A DNA stretch of 64,000 nucleotides from Micrasema longulum (lineage: Eukaryota; Arthropoda; Insecta; Trichoptera; Brachycentridae). Numbering within the stretch: the first letter of the stretch is position 1; every line of letters begins with the position of its first letter. The stretch is taken from contig JAGVSM010002776.1 in assembly GCA_022494885.1 (NCBI GenBank), forward strand, positions 1 to 64,000. The letters are read 5' to 3'. The translations under genes and the position numbers were made by a program. Positions 1-11,487 of the stretch are shown here, piece by piece. A model generated the notes under the pieces. The model saw only the letters and a list, made by a program, of their open reading frames with translations, was not told the origin of the DNA and searched no databases.

Positions 1-295
1 AAAAAAATCAGGCGTTGCCTAATATGTAGGTGAAATAATTAAATTACACGAATTGAATTTTAGGAATATAGATGTTCAAATATGGGCGGGATGCTGCATG
101 TTACAGTGTGTAAAGTGGCCACTTAAACCAGCCAATGACAGGTCATAAGCCCCATAGTTGCCTAGACTTCTATATTACCTTCTCTAAAGTGTTCTTCATC
201 TCCGTTGTAATACGTTAATATTAACAGCTCACCAGGGAGCTCAATGCAGTCTTGTCTACAACAATTTGAACAAACTTAAAATATTGTTGGTCAAA
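1..295 (+). repeat. R1 repeat copy, nearly complete
   Basis: This is one copy of the ~400-bp R1 family defined best by 20302-20702. Landmarks in order: CAGGCGTTGCCTA, GTTCAAATATGGG, TGTGTAAAGTGGCCACTTAA, ACCAGCCAATGACAGGTCAT, GCCTAGACTTC, CACCAGGGAGCTC, and the terminal TTAAAATATTGTTGG. The 5' end is cut by the window edge. Confidence 0.8.
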
Positions 296-649
296 TATTA
301 TGTTTTGAGAATAGAATAGGCGACTTTTTAAAGATCGAAGAAGTAGGGAAATGAATCCAGCAACTACCGGTGAAAACTATCATAAAACAGAGGTTATCGG
401 ATTGGCTGAGCAGTATACTACGGATGTCTCCTGAGAGCCCCATACTTGCCTTCTTTATAAGACTTTTTTTTCGATCTCATTCATGTCCACTGCCGTCATC
501 TCGTCGGTAGTTCACGTCAGAACAACGAGACGCGGACCTGACTTAGGAGGACGCACAGGAATTGGTGGTTGACACCATATGGTCCACCTAGGGATGAAAT
601 TTATAGGTATCTATACTTGTATTGCCGAGATAACTGAATGAAATTTTCA

Positions 650-760
650 CCACAGTTTGAACCGGATTGTTATCTAATGGTAGCGTTGACGACTCACGGA
701 TCAATGTTTTGAGGTTCAAATCCCACCCTACCACAACTCGATTCCTATATTTCCAGCAAA
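650..760 (+). mobile_element. SINE family S3, tRNA-derived head
   Basis: TCTAATGGTAGCGTTGACGA resembles an A box and GAGGTTCAAATCCCACC a B box of a tRNA-like promoter. Flank TACCACAACTCGATTCC matches the copies at 49065 and 47890. The tRNA cloverleaf is degenerate, so this is not a functional tRNA. Confidence 0.6.
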
Positions 761-1139
761 ATATATTTTAAGCTTTTAAGGAATGGTCTGTAAATTAAAA
801 TATTTAGATTAATAATAAAGACCATTTTAATACCCATTTACCGCTTCACGATTTTTTTGCCTCCCCTTTCAAAGTAGTAGCTGCTCGATTTTGGAATAAT
901 CTGCCCACCAATGTCAAAGACTCCCTAATTTATTTACATTTAAAACACGATTAAAATGTTACTGTGAACATTTGAGTTTTCCTTTCTCCTCTTTCTTTTC
1001 TTCCCTTTTCAGAGAAGAGAGGAGGGTGTAAAAAAACTATGAATAGTACAAAAAACAAAATATTGTATATTTTTACTTAATTTTCGTTTCTTAAAAAAAC
1101 AAAAGTATTTATGTTTTTTTTAATAATAAAATTGAAATA

Positions 1140-1235
1140 TTCTATTTATCAACATTGAGGGGAAATCCTTAAGCCCACTATCCACCCGCAGCTGTTATAG
1201 ACTCTTGGGGGACTCTCTGTCAGCTTCGCATGGAG
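1140..1235 (+). repeat. Short repeat shared with 39870-39945
   Basis: ATCCACCCGCAGCTGTTATA then GGGGACTCTCTGTCAGC matches ACCTCCACCCGTAGCTGTTA then GGGACTCTCTGTTAGCC at 39890-39935. The family is unknown; it is probably a SINE or MITE tail. Confidence 0.5.
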
Positions 1236-1439
1236 GAAAGTTATTATAAATATTCCTAAGGAATACAAACGCTATGCAGATTAAGGAAGGGGGAGAGTGA
1301 TGTATAAACAGAGACGTCCCCAACACGTCGTCCTCACCCCTTAGGATCCCTTCAATGCCTCTGATTTTTTTTAAATAAAAAAATATATATATTAATATAA
1401 AAAATACAAAAACAATTTACATAAATAAATAAACTCCTG

Positions 1440-1770
1440 CAAGCACAGGAAGAGTCCCCCCACAAACCCCTACCCCTGTCCTACCCAGCCGCTTCCCTTG
1501 TCCGTGTCTGGCGCGTATCGCTTCGTTGGTCAAATACGTTTTCATCGCATTTTTTTTGTCAGAGAGGAGTAGGGGTTTGCGGAAGAGATCCTTGACCGAG
1601 AAATTAAAGATTTACTCCATTTTTAAATCAATTTTTTTTTTAAAATTACTTTTTGGAAAAATTTTGGTAGGATTTTTTTTTGAGCTTACCATGAGGAATG
1701 TTCCTCTAAAGTTTTACGGTCGGGCCCTGAAAAAATGTGTATTTCCAAGTTCACTCGGAGTCGCTTGAAC
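1440..1770 (+). mobile_element. Fold-back element FB1, partial copy
   Basis: Lacks the left arm of the full copy at 53998-54420 but retains the centre (CCAGCCGCTTCCCTTG, GTCTGGCGCGTATCGCTTCG) and right arm (GAGAAATTAAAGATTTACTC, TTACCATGAGGAATGTTCCT, GGGCCCTGAAAAAATGTGTA). The 80-codon frame across it is incidental. Confidence 0.75.
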
Positions 1771-2289
1771 TAACATTATTATTATTTGACCTTTCTATGG
1801 AATGTATCCTCTAATGGTGTAGGTGCGACCCTGGAGACCGTAGACTGAATAACATAAAATATTTGAAAATAGAATTCCCCGTTTTATGCAGACCATTTAG
1901 CATAGCTTGCCTCGTTTCGTTAATTTTTCCTATCCTATTCATATTCTATCAAAATCTCGTTTTTATTTCCCCTTCGTTTCTGCTACATACGAACGAAAAT
2001 CATGGCAGCGTTGCCAACTCTACCGATCCACCAAATTCGATGGTAATTCTACCGATTCTAAAAATTCTTGAACTGGGCTATCTTTATAGGCGAAACTGTT
2101 TTTAAAAACCGTAAAAAAACAGTTTCTAGAGGAGCGCGGTAAAGCGTGGCTTACCTTCCTTCCCCTCACAAAAATACTGTGTCCTGAAAACAGTTATAGA
2201 AGTGTTCCAAAATCGTAAGCCGGGGGGGGGGCTGATAAAACTGAAAAAAATTTAAACTACAACTAATGCTACTACCATCACGCCATTTC

Positions 2290-2580
2290 TCTACAGGGGT
2301 CGGCAGAGAGAATGAACCGCCATACGTGTATCCTGGCATACATTCCTAGCTTTCTCTACATTCATACATCTTGTTATACATGCTCTTTGGTTATGCCAAC
2401 TTTTGGAACTTATTTTTTGCACTTTATTTTCTTCCTCATCCTCCGTTACAGTTCATTCGCTCCTTATATGGTGTACCTGTTTGACCATTCTTTCGTTATT
2501 AATAAGTTCTACATGACTAAACCATCTCAGAGACCCTTTCTTAATCTTACCAATTATACCTGACTCAGATTTACACTCTC
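2290..2580 (-). mobile_element. RTE-like LINE, C-terminal fragment
   Basis: Read on the minus strand, one frame gives KKGSLRWFSHVELINNERM followed by VKQVHHIRSE, matching the (K)GxLRWFGHVERMxxxRxxK block near the C-terminus of RTE-type retrotransposons. The upstream flank ends in the ..CTCTACAGGGGTCGGC.. text typical of these tails. It is stop-broken and 5' truncated. Confidence 0.65.
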
Positions 2581-2739
2581 TGGGCCTCAATTATGAACGC
2601 TATCTTCATCTGTACATACCGAGACGGTAACTTCTGTACTATCTGTATCTTCCTCGGTATGTTCTACCTACTTGTCATATCGATATCATATGATCGAAAC
2701 AAACCAATGAATAACTGCAAGAATTAGTCCGCTTTCCTT

Positions 2740-3265
2740 ACTTCATTAACTTTTAAAATGTTCTTATTTTAATTTTAAATAGGCTTATGTAACTATGCAC
2801 TTCAAAGCAATTATAAACTCCAATAAATCTCAATTTTAAGAAAAAAATGCTCGCTTGAACATGATTTTTGAAAGACTTTTGACACGTTCTAAGACGATAT
2901 GCTTAACGATTGTCTTTATTTATCTACCGAGCGACTACAAAGCCGGCTCCTTTACGTCTCGATACGTACATTCCGGAAGATACGAGTAGTAAAACAGACG
3001 GAACAAATATATTAGCAAATTATTTTTTTTTAGTGGTTACTTTCTTACGCATAGATACTCTTATATGTTAATAGGGCAGAATTTAGTGACATTATTTTTT
3101 GCATCTAGCCACTCGTTTCGAAAACTGACAGTTATGTTAGAATTTAATTCGACATCCAAATTTACTTATTTCTCTCTTATATTTTGAATAGGCTTTTAAG
3201 ACAAAAAGTGCCGACCTCAAAACGATTAAAAAATTAAGTAAATCTTATTTAAAGGAAAAATTGAT
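2740..3265. repeat. Unknown repeat R3, two blocks
   Basis: 3170-3260 (ATTTTGAATAGGCTTTTAAG, CCTCAAAACGATTAAAAAAT) resembles 8405-8470 (ATTTTAAACAGGTTTCTGTT, CAATTCAAAACGATTAAAAA). 2820-2880 (AAAAATGCTCGCTTGAACAT) resembles 8483-8505 (AAAGTCCTCGCTTAAACATA). This is an ancient interspersed repeat without recognisable coding. Confidence 0.4.
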
Positions 3266-3317
3266 CGGAAAAATGCGTAGATAAACGTATCGAGGGGTTC
3301 TAAACCCGTCGGTATAA

Positions 3318-3590
3318 ACCGATGTACTTACATCAAAACATGATGGTGGGGGGATCGGTAATGTATTTTAGCAGTCGGTCAGGGGACTTTTATCTTCAAC
3401 TATAACGTCATGCTGAAACTATGTCATTTCGGTGCGTAGATATGTGTACTGTGACATACGCTTCCCATTGTTTCATATCGATGTACCTACCCAAAACTTG
3501 AAGGAGGGGGGGAGACGGTAGTGTATCTTCGTAATCAGTAGAGAGAATTTATCTTCAACTTTACCGTCAAGGTTAAGGTATGATTTTTTT
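3318..3590. repeat. Tandem duplication, ~160-bp period
   Basis: The block ACCGATGTACTTACATCAAA...TTTATCTTCAACTATAACGT starting at 3318 recurs from 3478 as ATCGATGTACCTACCCAAAA...TTTATCTTCAACTTTACCGT. Two diverged copies of ~110 bp, each with a G-run (GGTGGGGGGATC, GAGGGGGGGAGAC). Origin unknown. Confidence 0.6.
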
Positions 3591-4159
3591 ATTTTCCCAT
3601 CATAATCGAGGCCTTGATAAAGATTCTCTGACAGATTTACAAATCTGAAACTGTTTCTTCAATGACAGTTTTTGGCAGCGTATAGCAAGTAACCGTTTAA
3701 TTGTTGTAAGCTGGTAACAAATCTACCGAAAACCAACGACTTATTTTTCTGAATCTACCGATTTTAGGTTGATGGAAGTTGGCAACGCTGCACCATGTGA
3801 CTCTTGTGCGAACGTGCGGAAAGGATCGTCGCGGTAACCCAGACAGCGTCAGAAACACCTGCTTTTGACGGAGATTATACCGAATGAGGAAGTTCAGTGT
3901 CAAGGAAAAAGGGGAAATGCTCATATTGCGTTTAAATTTATGATTGTCTTAGGACGCCAATATAAAATAATGCAAGACGAGACGTGGCGGAACAGCGCGC
4001 ATATTGCGCTTGAGATGATACACGATATTCAGCATGCTTAGATTTTTATGATATTGAAATCGGTACAGGTCACAAACAAGTCAGAGATTTGGTACATATG
4101 CACGCAACAAATTTATTTCTAAAATATTTTAATAAAAAATATTTCAAGTTTGTATATTT

Positions 4160-4440
4160 TTTTTTAGACATGGACTGGATTACATCCCCCAGGAATTTAT
4201 AAAGAAAAACATATAGCAACGGAGGTCGAGAAAATTTAAGGAAGGTAATATGGAAGACTAGGTATTTACAGAGCTTATTGACTGGTTTAAGTGGCCACTT
4301 TACACACTGTAACGTTCACCATTCTGCCTATATTTAACAACACATGTTCCTTCAATTCTCTACTTTTGTAAAGTTATTGAGCTGAAATCTTCATTGATGC
4401 GGGCAAGATTCATTTGGCTCAATTATGTCACCTACAAAGC
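4160..4440 (-). repeat. R1 repeat copy
   Basis: Reverse-oriented R1 landmarks are AAGTGGCCACTTTACACACT, the CTTCAATTCTCTACTTT block and GATGCGGGCAAGATTCAT. The element ends at GTCACCTA. It is diverged, with small deletions. Confidence 0.75.
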
Positions 4441-5375
4441 AACACATACTTCTTCAGAATCAGAAATTGCAGGGAAAAAAATATTTTAATCATATAATCG
4501 GTGTATTATAATGTATTAATTATCAAAAAAGAATTAGTTCTCAGAAAAATACCTTACTTACTAGGAAAATATCACAATTTATGGGAAAACGTCACCGTGA
4601 AGGCAAAAAATGAATTTTCTCCTTTTTTATTTGTATATTTATTTTTGTAAATTTTATTTTTATTTTTAATAAAATAACAATGTACACGTATTTAATTTAT
4701 AAGTTATTTAGCATATATTTACTTAACCTTTTGAATGTATGTGGATTTTTTTTTCTTCATAAATGTTTTTTCCCATTTCATTATATTTTTTTACTGCCTT
4801 AAATAAAATGGAATTTTGTTACTTCACCTTTTTTTCTTTTTACTATCTTAATTACTGCTGCAAAATATGTATATAAGACTTATGGGATAGGTAAAAGTAT
4901 ATTAATTTAAAGACTTTGAACCATGCGTAGTGAATATAATTATTTATTAAACTTTGTTTTTAATTAAATCAATTAATGTATTTTTATGCAGGTAATTTTG
5001 CCAATACCAGAGTAGATAAATTACCATACACGACAATTGTTATATTAACAAGATCTGATAGTAAAATTACTTGGTTGTGAAATTATTATATTAAACGATA
5101 ATTATACATTCGAAATCTAATAATACACATAAATAAGAAAAAAATACTTCCGTATAAAAATTATAGAAGAATCTTAAATGTTAAAAAATTTAAAAATAAA
5201 CCATTAAACGTATAAGAAACTTATGGTAGCATAACGCAAAAATGATACAATTTAAAATATATCGCTATGTTAACTATTGTTATCAGAATTCGTATCTGTG
5301 TTTTATTACGTAAAACTTCTTGAAATTTTTTTAAATTTCTCTCTTCATATTGAATACGAGTAGCATAGGCATAAA

Positions 5376-5445
5376 ATTAAGAATAGTCTAGAAACCGCAT
5401 ACGCACATAAACAGAATGCGACTAAACTACTTATAAATTCGTAGG
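5376..5445 (+). repeat. Short repeat also found inside the S2-bearing insert at 37745-37845
   Basis: AAGAATAGTCTAGAAACCGC then ATAAACAGAATGCGACTAAA matches, in reverse complement, the segment at 37760-37830 (CTATTCTTAATTC, GCGGTTTCTGGACTATTC). It is likely the 3' tail of an S2-type SINE or a partner LINE. Confidence 0.5.
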
Positions 5446-5502
5446 TTAACGTTTTGACCCATTAGTTTATTTGTAGACGTCGTTCAGTACGCAACTCCTG
5501 AT

Positions 5503-6084
5503 TTGAATTCAACTATGCCGTGTTGTGTCCTTTTATTTCCCCCTTGTTTTACCTTTTCGTTACCTTTTGATTGTTACCTTTTTTTTCCCCCTTCAATCCG
5601 TCAGCGCTTAGAATCTTCTTGGGGTATCCCCAATCACTGGACTACTCAGTTTTTATCAGGTCATGGTAAATTTAATCAAAAAATATTTGTTTTTAATATT
5701 GTTGACTCCCCTTTGTGCTGCTGCGGATATCCTAACCAATCTTCTAAACACATCCTGTGGTCTTGTCCCTTTCCCCTTCTCTATGATTACCGAATGGAGC
5801 TTCTCGCTACTATCCGTGGCCCTGTTATAGGTCCTGTCGGATATACAGATCTGTTGGCTTCCAAAAAGAATTTCAAGGATTTTAAAAAGTTTTGTAATCA
5901 TTTTGGCGAATTCATCATGTCCAATCAATTTAATCCCAGTCTGAAGAATTCACTTCCCTCTTTTCTCAATCCAATGAAGTACATATTATGTACCTACATA
6001 TTATGTGGATTACCTTCTTTCAGCACAAAAATGCTAAGGCTACCAGATTTCAGAGAGCTCCTTCGGGCAGCTTTTTTCGTTTGA
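5503..6084 (+). mobile_element. R1-clade-like LINE, C-terminal 193-codon fragment
   Basis: The frame contains QFLSGHGKFNQKIFVFNIV, then DSPLCCCGYPNQSSKHILWS and CPF. The CxC...H....C zinc-knuckle after an HGxFN strand is the hallmark of the domain following the reverse transcriptase in R1/jockey-group LINEs. It begins mid-protein, has no RT domain upstream, and stops at 6084. It is a 5'-truncated fossil with a surprisingly intact 3' frame, suggesting fairly recent insertion. The frame that overlaps it at 5988-6308 is not recognisable. Confidence 0.75.
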
Positions 6085-6089
6085 CAATG

Positions 6090-6660
6090 AGCAAATTTTC
6101 CGTGTATGTGGGCACCGCTAAAGAGGCTTATGTCCTCAGATACGGTGTGCGGTATATGTGGTGGGCAAGCTGTTCTAGTGCCATAATCCAGGGAGAAAAT
6201 ACGGAACGCGTTCGTAAGAAGAAAAGACAGATTGCGTTTCCACTTAACTTTTCAGTTTTCAAATTTGAACTTGTGGTACTAAACAAGAGACCTTGGGGGA
6301 ATAAATAATATTCATTGCGGCTGGCGATGCGTTGACAAATTATCGGCGATCGCAAAGTGACCGCTCGTAGAACGCCACGTTCTTCGTAATAATTAGGTCA
6401 GGATATTACTTAGAACGAAGCCGTGAAATATTTGCCGATGTTGCCGCCGGCGATTGAGTTTTGCAACCGATCTAAATATACCCGGCGTTACATACACCAC
6501 CCACGGCCGTTGGTTCACATCCAAAAGTCGGAATTCGCGAGAGCAAATATCGGGGATATTACAAGATAGCGGGTAAGCATGTGGGCTTATGGGCGATGGG
6601 CAATTCTCCTGCGTCTGTTTACGCGACACGATCTAATAATAAGTCTGCCACTTCTGTCAA
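6090..6660. other. Unassigned GC-richer stretch
   Basis: 6300-6640 has unusually many CG dinucleotides (GCGATCGC, GCCGCCGGCG, CCCGGCGTTAC, GGAATTCGCGAG) for this window. I see no splice-bounded exon that would join the Zasp chain and no RNA gene. It could be an older transposon body or a conserved non-coding block. Confidence 0.3.
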
Positions 6661-6914
6661 TACATCAACACTGACATGCAGCTGAAGGAACCACCTGACC
6701 AGGTCTTGCAGAGCCTGTCGAACAAACTAAATGATTCTTTATTAAAACAGTGCAAGGAGGAGATTCAATAATTCAACGTCCAATTTTGTAAAAAATCACC
6801 AGTGGCGAAATTTTTCCAAAATAAAATTATGTTGAAGTCTTTTGACCATTCGATTTTTTTACTCTTTAAGATAAATTTACATCCTTGAGGGTTCTACTAC
6901 TTGCCGAAAAATGC

Positions 6915-7135
6915 AATTACTTCTTATCCTTAGTTCATTTAGTGAGGAATTTCAGAGCTGCGGGAAATTGGATATAAAAAAAATTCTTACGCGGTAAAAA
7001 TTAAAGCATTTTATTGTACGGCGAAGTTTCTTGGAAACGTACAAAAATAATACTTGGATAGATTTTAATTTCTACCTCTCAAGTTCTTAAGAATCAACCA
7101 ATGATATAGTGTTGTGAGAAATTTCCGGTTTCCGG
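6915..7135 (-). repeat. Unknown repeat R2
   Basis: The reverse complement reads GAAACTTCGCCGTACAATAA, TGCTTTAATTTTTACCGCG, then CAATTTCCCGCAG, and CTGAAATTCCTCACT. It matches 21188-21285 (GAAACTTTGCCGTGCAATTC ... TAATTTCCCGTAGGACTGAA) and 15685-15770. It is non-coding. Confidence 0.6.
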
Positions 7136-7399
7136 AACCTAACTCACGACTTAGCAGAATTCTCCGACTAGAACTTGTAACGTCACAGGCAGAGTAATTT
7201 CAAAATGACAAATCTTTAAAAAATCTTACCGCTGATAATACGAGACTCACAATTTTTTTTGGGTTAATAAAATGAATTAAACAACTTTGTTTTTAATCAC
7301 TATTTTTTTTTGTTTTTTTTTCCACCGGCCGGTTTCAAAGCAAACAAGCTTCTTTGTCAATGTTTACGTAACTAAGGAATTACTTCCTGATTCATTTCA

Positions 7400-7705
7400 T
7401 TAGCTGAATTTCACCCGCATAAATAAAGGTTTCAGCTCTTTAACTTCACAAAAATCAACAGATGAAAAATTGAAGGAATGTAGATGTTCAAATATGGGCA
7501 GAATGATGAATGTAACACAGTGTGTAAAGTGGCCCCATAAACCAGCCAATGATAGGTCATAAGCCCTGTAGATGCCTAGACTTCTATATTGCCTTCTCTT
7601 AAATGTTCTTCATCTGTTGTAATATGTTAATATAAACAGCTCCCCGGGGAGTTGAATTCAGTCCTTGTCTACAAAAATTTGAACGAACCCAAAATATTGT
7701 TGGCA
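7400..7705 (+). repeat. R1 repeat copy
   Basis: Lacks the first ~70 bp of the unit but otherwise runs from TTTCACCCGCATAAATAAAG through TGTGTAAAGTGGCC and GATAGGTCATAAGCCCTGTA to the terminal CCCAAAATATTGTTGG. Confidence 0.8.
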
Positions 7706-8224
7706 AAATTATTCATGCATTTTTTTTTATTCTTATATATAAGAACAAGAATTACTTGCGGAAATTATCGTGACATGGGGTTTGTATAGAATTGACATTT
7801 CCAATAATATTGTCAATTTTAAGCTATGAAGATAAGGGTTACACTGAAAATGTATCTCATTATAAGTTATTTAACACATAACACGCGTGGGCTTCAAATT
7901 TAGGATTAAATTTCAAATTTCTTATTTTTTCATTTACATCATGCTTTTCCCATTTAAAAATTGTCCTTATATACGGTAGACTACCCTCATCAACAAAAAG
8001 GCAGCTTTTCGACAAAAATCACAAAATGAATTAGATTTAAGGTAATGTTCTTTAAGAAGAATTTCGAACAATATAAGCAAAAAATAGTAAAAAAAATTAT
8101 TTCAGGATGAAAAATTACATGTTTTTTAAGAAAAACATTATTTATAGATTCATAAGCAAAAAAATCAGTTAAGATGTGACACATAGAGGTTTTATGTTTA
8201 AAAACAATTGTTGTACTCTGTTTT

Positions 8225-8525
8225 TACTTACGATTATTCAATGTTTTCTTTCAATTTGCATGAAGTTGGTAAAAAATAAAAATTGCCATATCTCAAAATA
8301 CGACTTTTGCAAATAGCTGCTTTTTTGCTTATGAGGGCTGAATATATAGCGCAGAAACTTTACTCCGCATTCAATGCTAAATAAAATTTGAAGTATTTTT
8401 CTTTCGTATTTTAAACAGGTTTCTGTTATAAAAAACACCCAATTCAAAACGATTAAAAATTTGAAAAAATCACGTTTAAAGCAAAAGTCCTCGCTTAAAC
8501 ATAATTTTTTAATGCTTGTTAAATA
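8225..8525. repeat. Unknown repeat R3, second locus
   Basis: Counterpart of the blocks at 2740-3265, in the same relative order for the AAACGATTAAAAA and CTCGCTT(G/A)AACAT motifs. The 99-codon minus-strand frame is low complexity and probably incidental. Confidence 0.4.
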
Positions 8526-8889
8526 ATATAAATTCACTACATCTGAAGACGATTAAAGGTATTAATATGAAATATAACAAAGACTGATAGATCCATACAA
8601 ACAAATTTAAAAGTTTATTTTGGAATCAATCAGTCAAAAATGTAATGAGTACCCCAGAAAAAAATGCATGTCTTTTTTTTGCTTTTTCATTTAATTTATT
8701 GTGTTAATTTTTATTATTCAATCTTAAAATAAATCTTACACCCGGAAAGAATTCCAGGTGTAAGATTTCTTTTTATAATGGTCGTTTTGAAGTAAAAACT
8801 AACTTCTAAACTTTCCATTACAACCTTTTTTTTACTTTTGTGACTGTTATTTGGTTTGATTTAGGTACCGTTTTATTATATCTTGTGCT

Positions 8890-9195
8890 TCGGATGTCCG
8901 TCTCCATATTGTAGTGGTTAGCGCGTTCGCCTTCCATGCTTGAGGTCCCAGGTTCGATTCCTGGGAAGGTTGACATGCAATATTTGATATTAAAGGTAGT
9001 CTTTCTCCGATGTTTCATTTCATTGTTCCTGGACTGGCACCTGAAGCGTATGACTGACCACCTTACCTTATTGTAACAGATGATCGAGATACAGTGCATT
9101 TGATTCAACAATACAGTGCCCTATGTACCACCAGGGGTGCTATCGAAATACCAGCCCTGGTGCGTTTAAGGCTTTGATGATGATGATTTCTAAAA
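8890..9195 (+). mobile_element. SINE family S1, tRNA-derived
   Basis: The tRNA-like head has an A box (TGTAGTGGTTAGCGCG) and a B box (GGTTCGATTCC). The body is GGCACCTGAAGCGTATGACT, GATCGAGATACAGTG and CAGTGCCCTATG, and the tail is GATGATGATGA. The layout matches the copies at 28090 and 36715. A full-length but diverged member. Confidence 0.8.
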
Positions 9196-9199
9196 TAGG

Positions 9200-10675
9200 G
9201 CAATATGACTGTATTCGTTACCGATTTTTTTTTATTGATTCCTTTTACCAATGAACACATTCTTTGTTGTAATTTTTCTCACTTCTGTTATTATAATTTC
9301 GCGAAAGGTGAAAGGTCATTCGTTAAACCGTAAAAAATAAATATTATATTAAACATTTCACATGTAACGTCCAAATCTACTCGGCACGGTAAAATTAAGG
9401 TGGATCCACATTTATTATATTTTTTTGTATTTATTCCAAATTTATTCAGCGAAATGAGGGAGGACTGACATTTAAATAAAATATTCAACGACTACTCGCA
9501 GGTGAAAATCCCGCAAAATAAAGTCGAGCGGAGATTAGGCGGCCTCATGGGGCCTGGTTTTTGCGTTTGCCTGCCATTAAATAAATAAATATAATAGTAT
9601 GTCAGATGGCAGAAGGGACAATCTGTAATTTTTTTAGTTCTTTGTTTATATATTTTTTTTAAATGATCACTGAAATATTTTAGTTTGTGAATTAAAGTCT
9701 TGATATTGAGTTTTATTTCAGCTCTCCTGAACATATTTCAAAATTACAAATGGTTTCATATACCATCTGACTACCCAAATATAAATCTACCCTTCGTTAT
9801 TTCATCGGGCCCAGTAGATTTTTACTTTAAGTTATTTTAAGTGAGTTTTGTAGGTGAGTGAATTCAGAATTCTTTTTAATGAAAAATTAGATTTTGTAAA
9901 ATGAAATTCTAAATCAATGAAGTTATGATAGCTGTGGTATAAAACTGTTAGTCTTATGTAAGATAAATACCAAAATACCAGATTGAATGAAAACCTAAGC
10001 TACAATTCGTAAATATCTATAAATATATAAAAATGTATAAAATGTAGACTAAGTGAAAGTTTGAGTTGATTTTATGAAAGTCGCCCAAAAAGTTTTTCCA
10101 TGTAAGCGCCATCGAATATTCATGGTTGGCGTCGTACGACGACACAACGCAGATTAAATTTCTGAGAAAAGTGATAAACCTATAAATTATATATCATAAC
10201 TCTTGATTTCTACTACGGTAGCACATCAGGGACTTAATAATATACCTACTGCCTACATATTTAATATTAAAATAAATTGAGAACCAATGGAATTTTCGAG
10301 TATCGCTTCTCAAACATTTAGCTTCACAAATAATAATATATCATAACCATTTTATTTTTAAGAAATTTATTAATAAACATGAATTAGGTTAAATCATATT
10401 TTCATAATATCAGCATATGTTAATTGAGATTTTCTTTTTTTTTTCTTCATGTTCATGTCATGCCATATATATATGCTATTCACTTTTTAATAATTAAAAA
10501 AGGAATGGCCCACGCTCAGACGCTGAAGTCTTTGTGGGCACTTTTTCCAATTCATGTCGAAGCTTAATTTTAAGGTGTATTTTTCCAATTGATTTTTTTC
10601 CTCTAACCGGTTTCAAAGCTACATATACTTTTTTATCAAGGTATACTTATATTTTATTTTGTCATATTTTATTTT
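9200..10675. other. No gene seen
   Basis: AT-rich intron-like sequence. 9500-9570 is slightly GC-richer (AGTCGAGCGGAGATTAGGCG) and contains an incidental 80-codon minus frame. Nothing else identified. Confidence 0.4.
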
Positions 10676-10679
10676 TTAA

Positions 10680-11104
10680 ACAAACAGACCATCACGCCGT
10701 TCCCCCGTAAGGGTACGTAGAGAGGATAGAACGCCACATCACTCTGTATTTCTACATTCATGGATCTTCTCATGAACGCACGCCGATTATTCCTTACTCT
10801 TGACATGTCCATCTTCAAGTGTTTGTTGTATTTGATCGTACCATGTCTTTCTCGGTCTTTCTCGTTTTCTGCATCCATCAACATTCGCATCTTAGATCCT
10901 TTAAGCCGTACTTTCGCTGTCCATTCGCTCTACGTGATGTCTGAACCAACGCAGGACCCCTTTCTTGTGTTTGACGATAATGCTTGTGTCAGCCATACAT
11001 AGTGCACGGATTTTGTCATTTCTTGACACACATTGTTTTACCACACATTCGCCCGAGAGATCACATTTTGACAGCATTTGGTAGGTTGGAAGAAATTTCC
11101 ACAT
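10680..11104 (-). mobile_element. RTE-like LINE, C-terminal fragment
   Basis: On the minus strand: KKGVLRWFRHHVERMDSEST, then in the next frame RVRNNRRAFMRRSMNV and YPLYVPLRGNGVMVC. These are the terminal blocks of RTE-type elements (LRWFGHVERM, and NRRACMxRxMNV). Two or more frameshifts break it. The same stretch is repeated at 37500-38480. Confidence 0.75.
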
Positions 11105-11129
11105 GAAAATTAACTCACTAATTTACTTT

Positions 11130-11245
11130 TATTTATTTATTTATTTAACTTTTTGTACATAATGTTATTTGTACATTGGCGGGCTTATTGCCAAATGGCA
11201 ATTTCTTCCAACCAACCAATAAACAAGAAACGAGTTTGTACAAGT
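11130..11245 (-). mobile_element. LINE 3' tail with palindrome
   Basis: Reversed (TAAA)n tail at 11138-11160 next to GTACATAATGTTATTTGTAC and TTGCCAAATGGCAA; the flank AATTTCTTCCAACCAACC matches 40305-40325 (AATTTCTTCCTACCTACC). Confidence 0.6.
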
Positions 11246-11487
11246 TATATTAATTTCCTTTTTTTTACATTTTTACTTATTACATAGTATGCTGAAGCAA
11301 TAATAGGCGCGCTACCGGTTCCCGAGACAAAATATCGTCGTATTGTATGGAATAAAAACGTCTTGACAGCAAACATACTACGACAGATGGTTTTGTGATT
11401 TTGCTTGGCTCACTTATAAATAACACGCAAATGTCCCCGTTAAAACAATAAAATCGACAATGAGGAAGTTCAGCGGATTAAAAAAAA

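Larger units (their letters stand above)
2580..5375. other. Mostly unassigned AT-rich intron sequence
   Basis: Apart from the R3 block, the 3318-3590 duplication and R1 (4160-4440), I see only AT-rich text. 1985-2050 (GGCAGCGTTGCCAACTCTAC) and 3775-3795 (AAGTTGGCAACGCTGC) share an inverted motif, probably an old repeat. No coding signal. Confidence 0.4.

Noticed and set aside
8895..8970. tRNA gene
   Set aside because: A and B boxes are present, but the acceptor stem does not pair and the body and GATGAT tail are shared with other SINE copies. The same holds for 650-760, 14335-14435, 28090-28165, 36900-36980, 39695-39790, 48020-48090 and 49065-49140.
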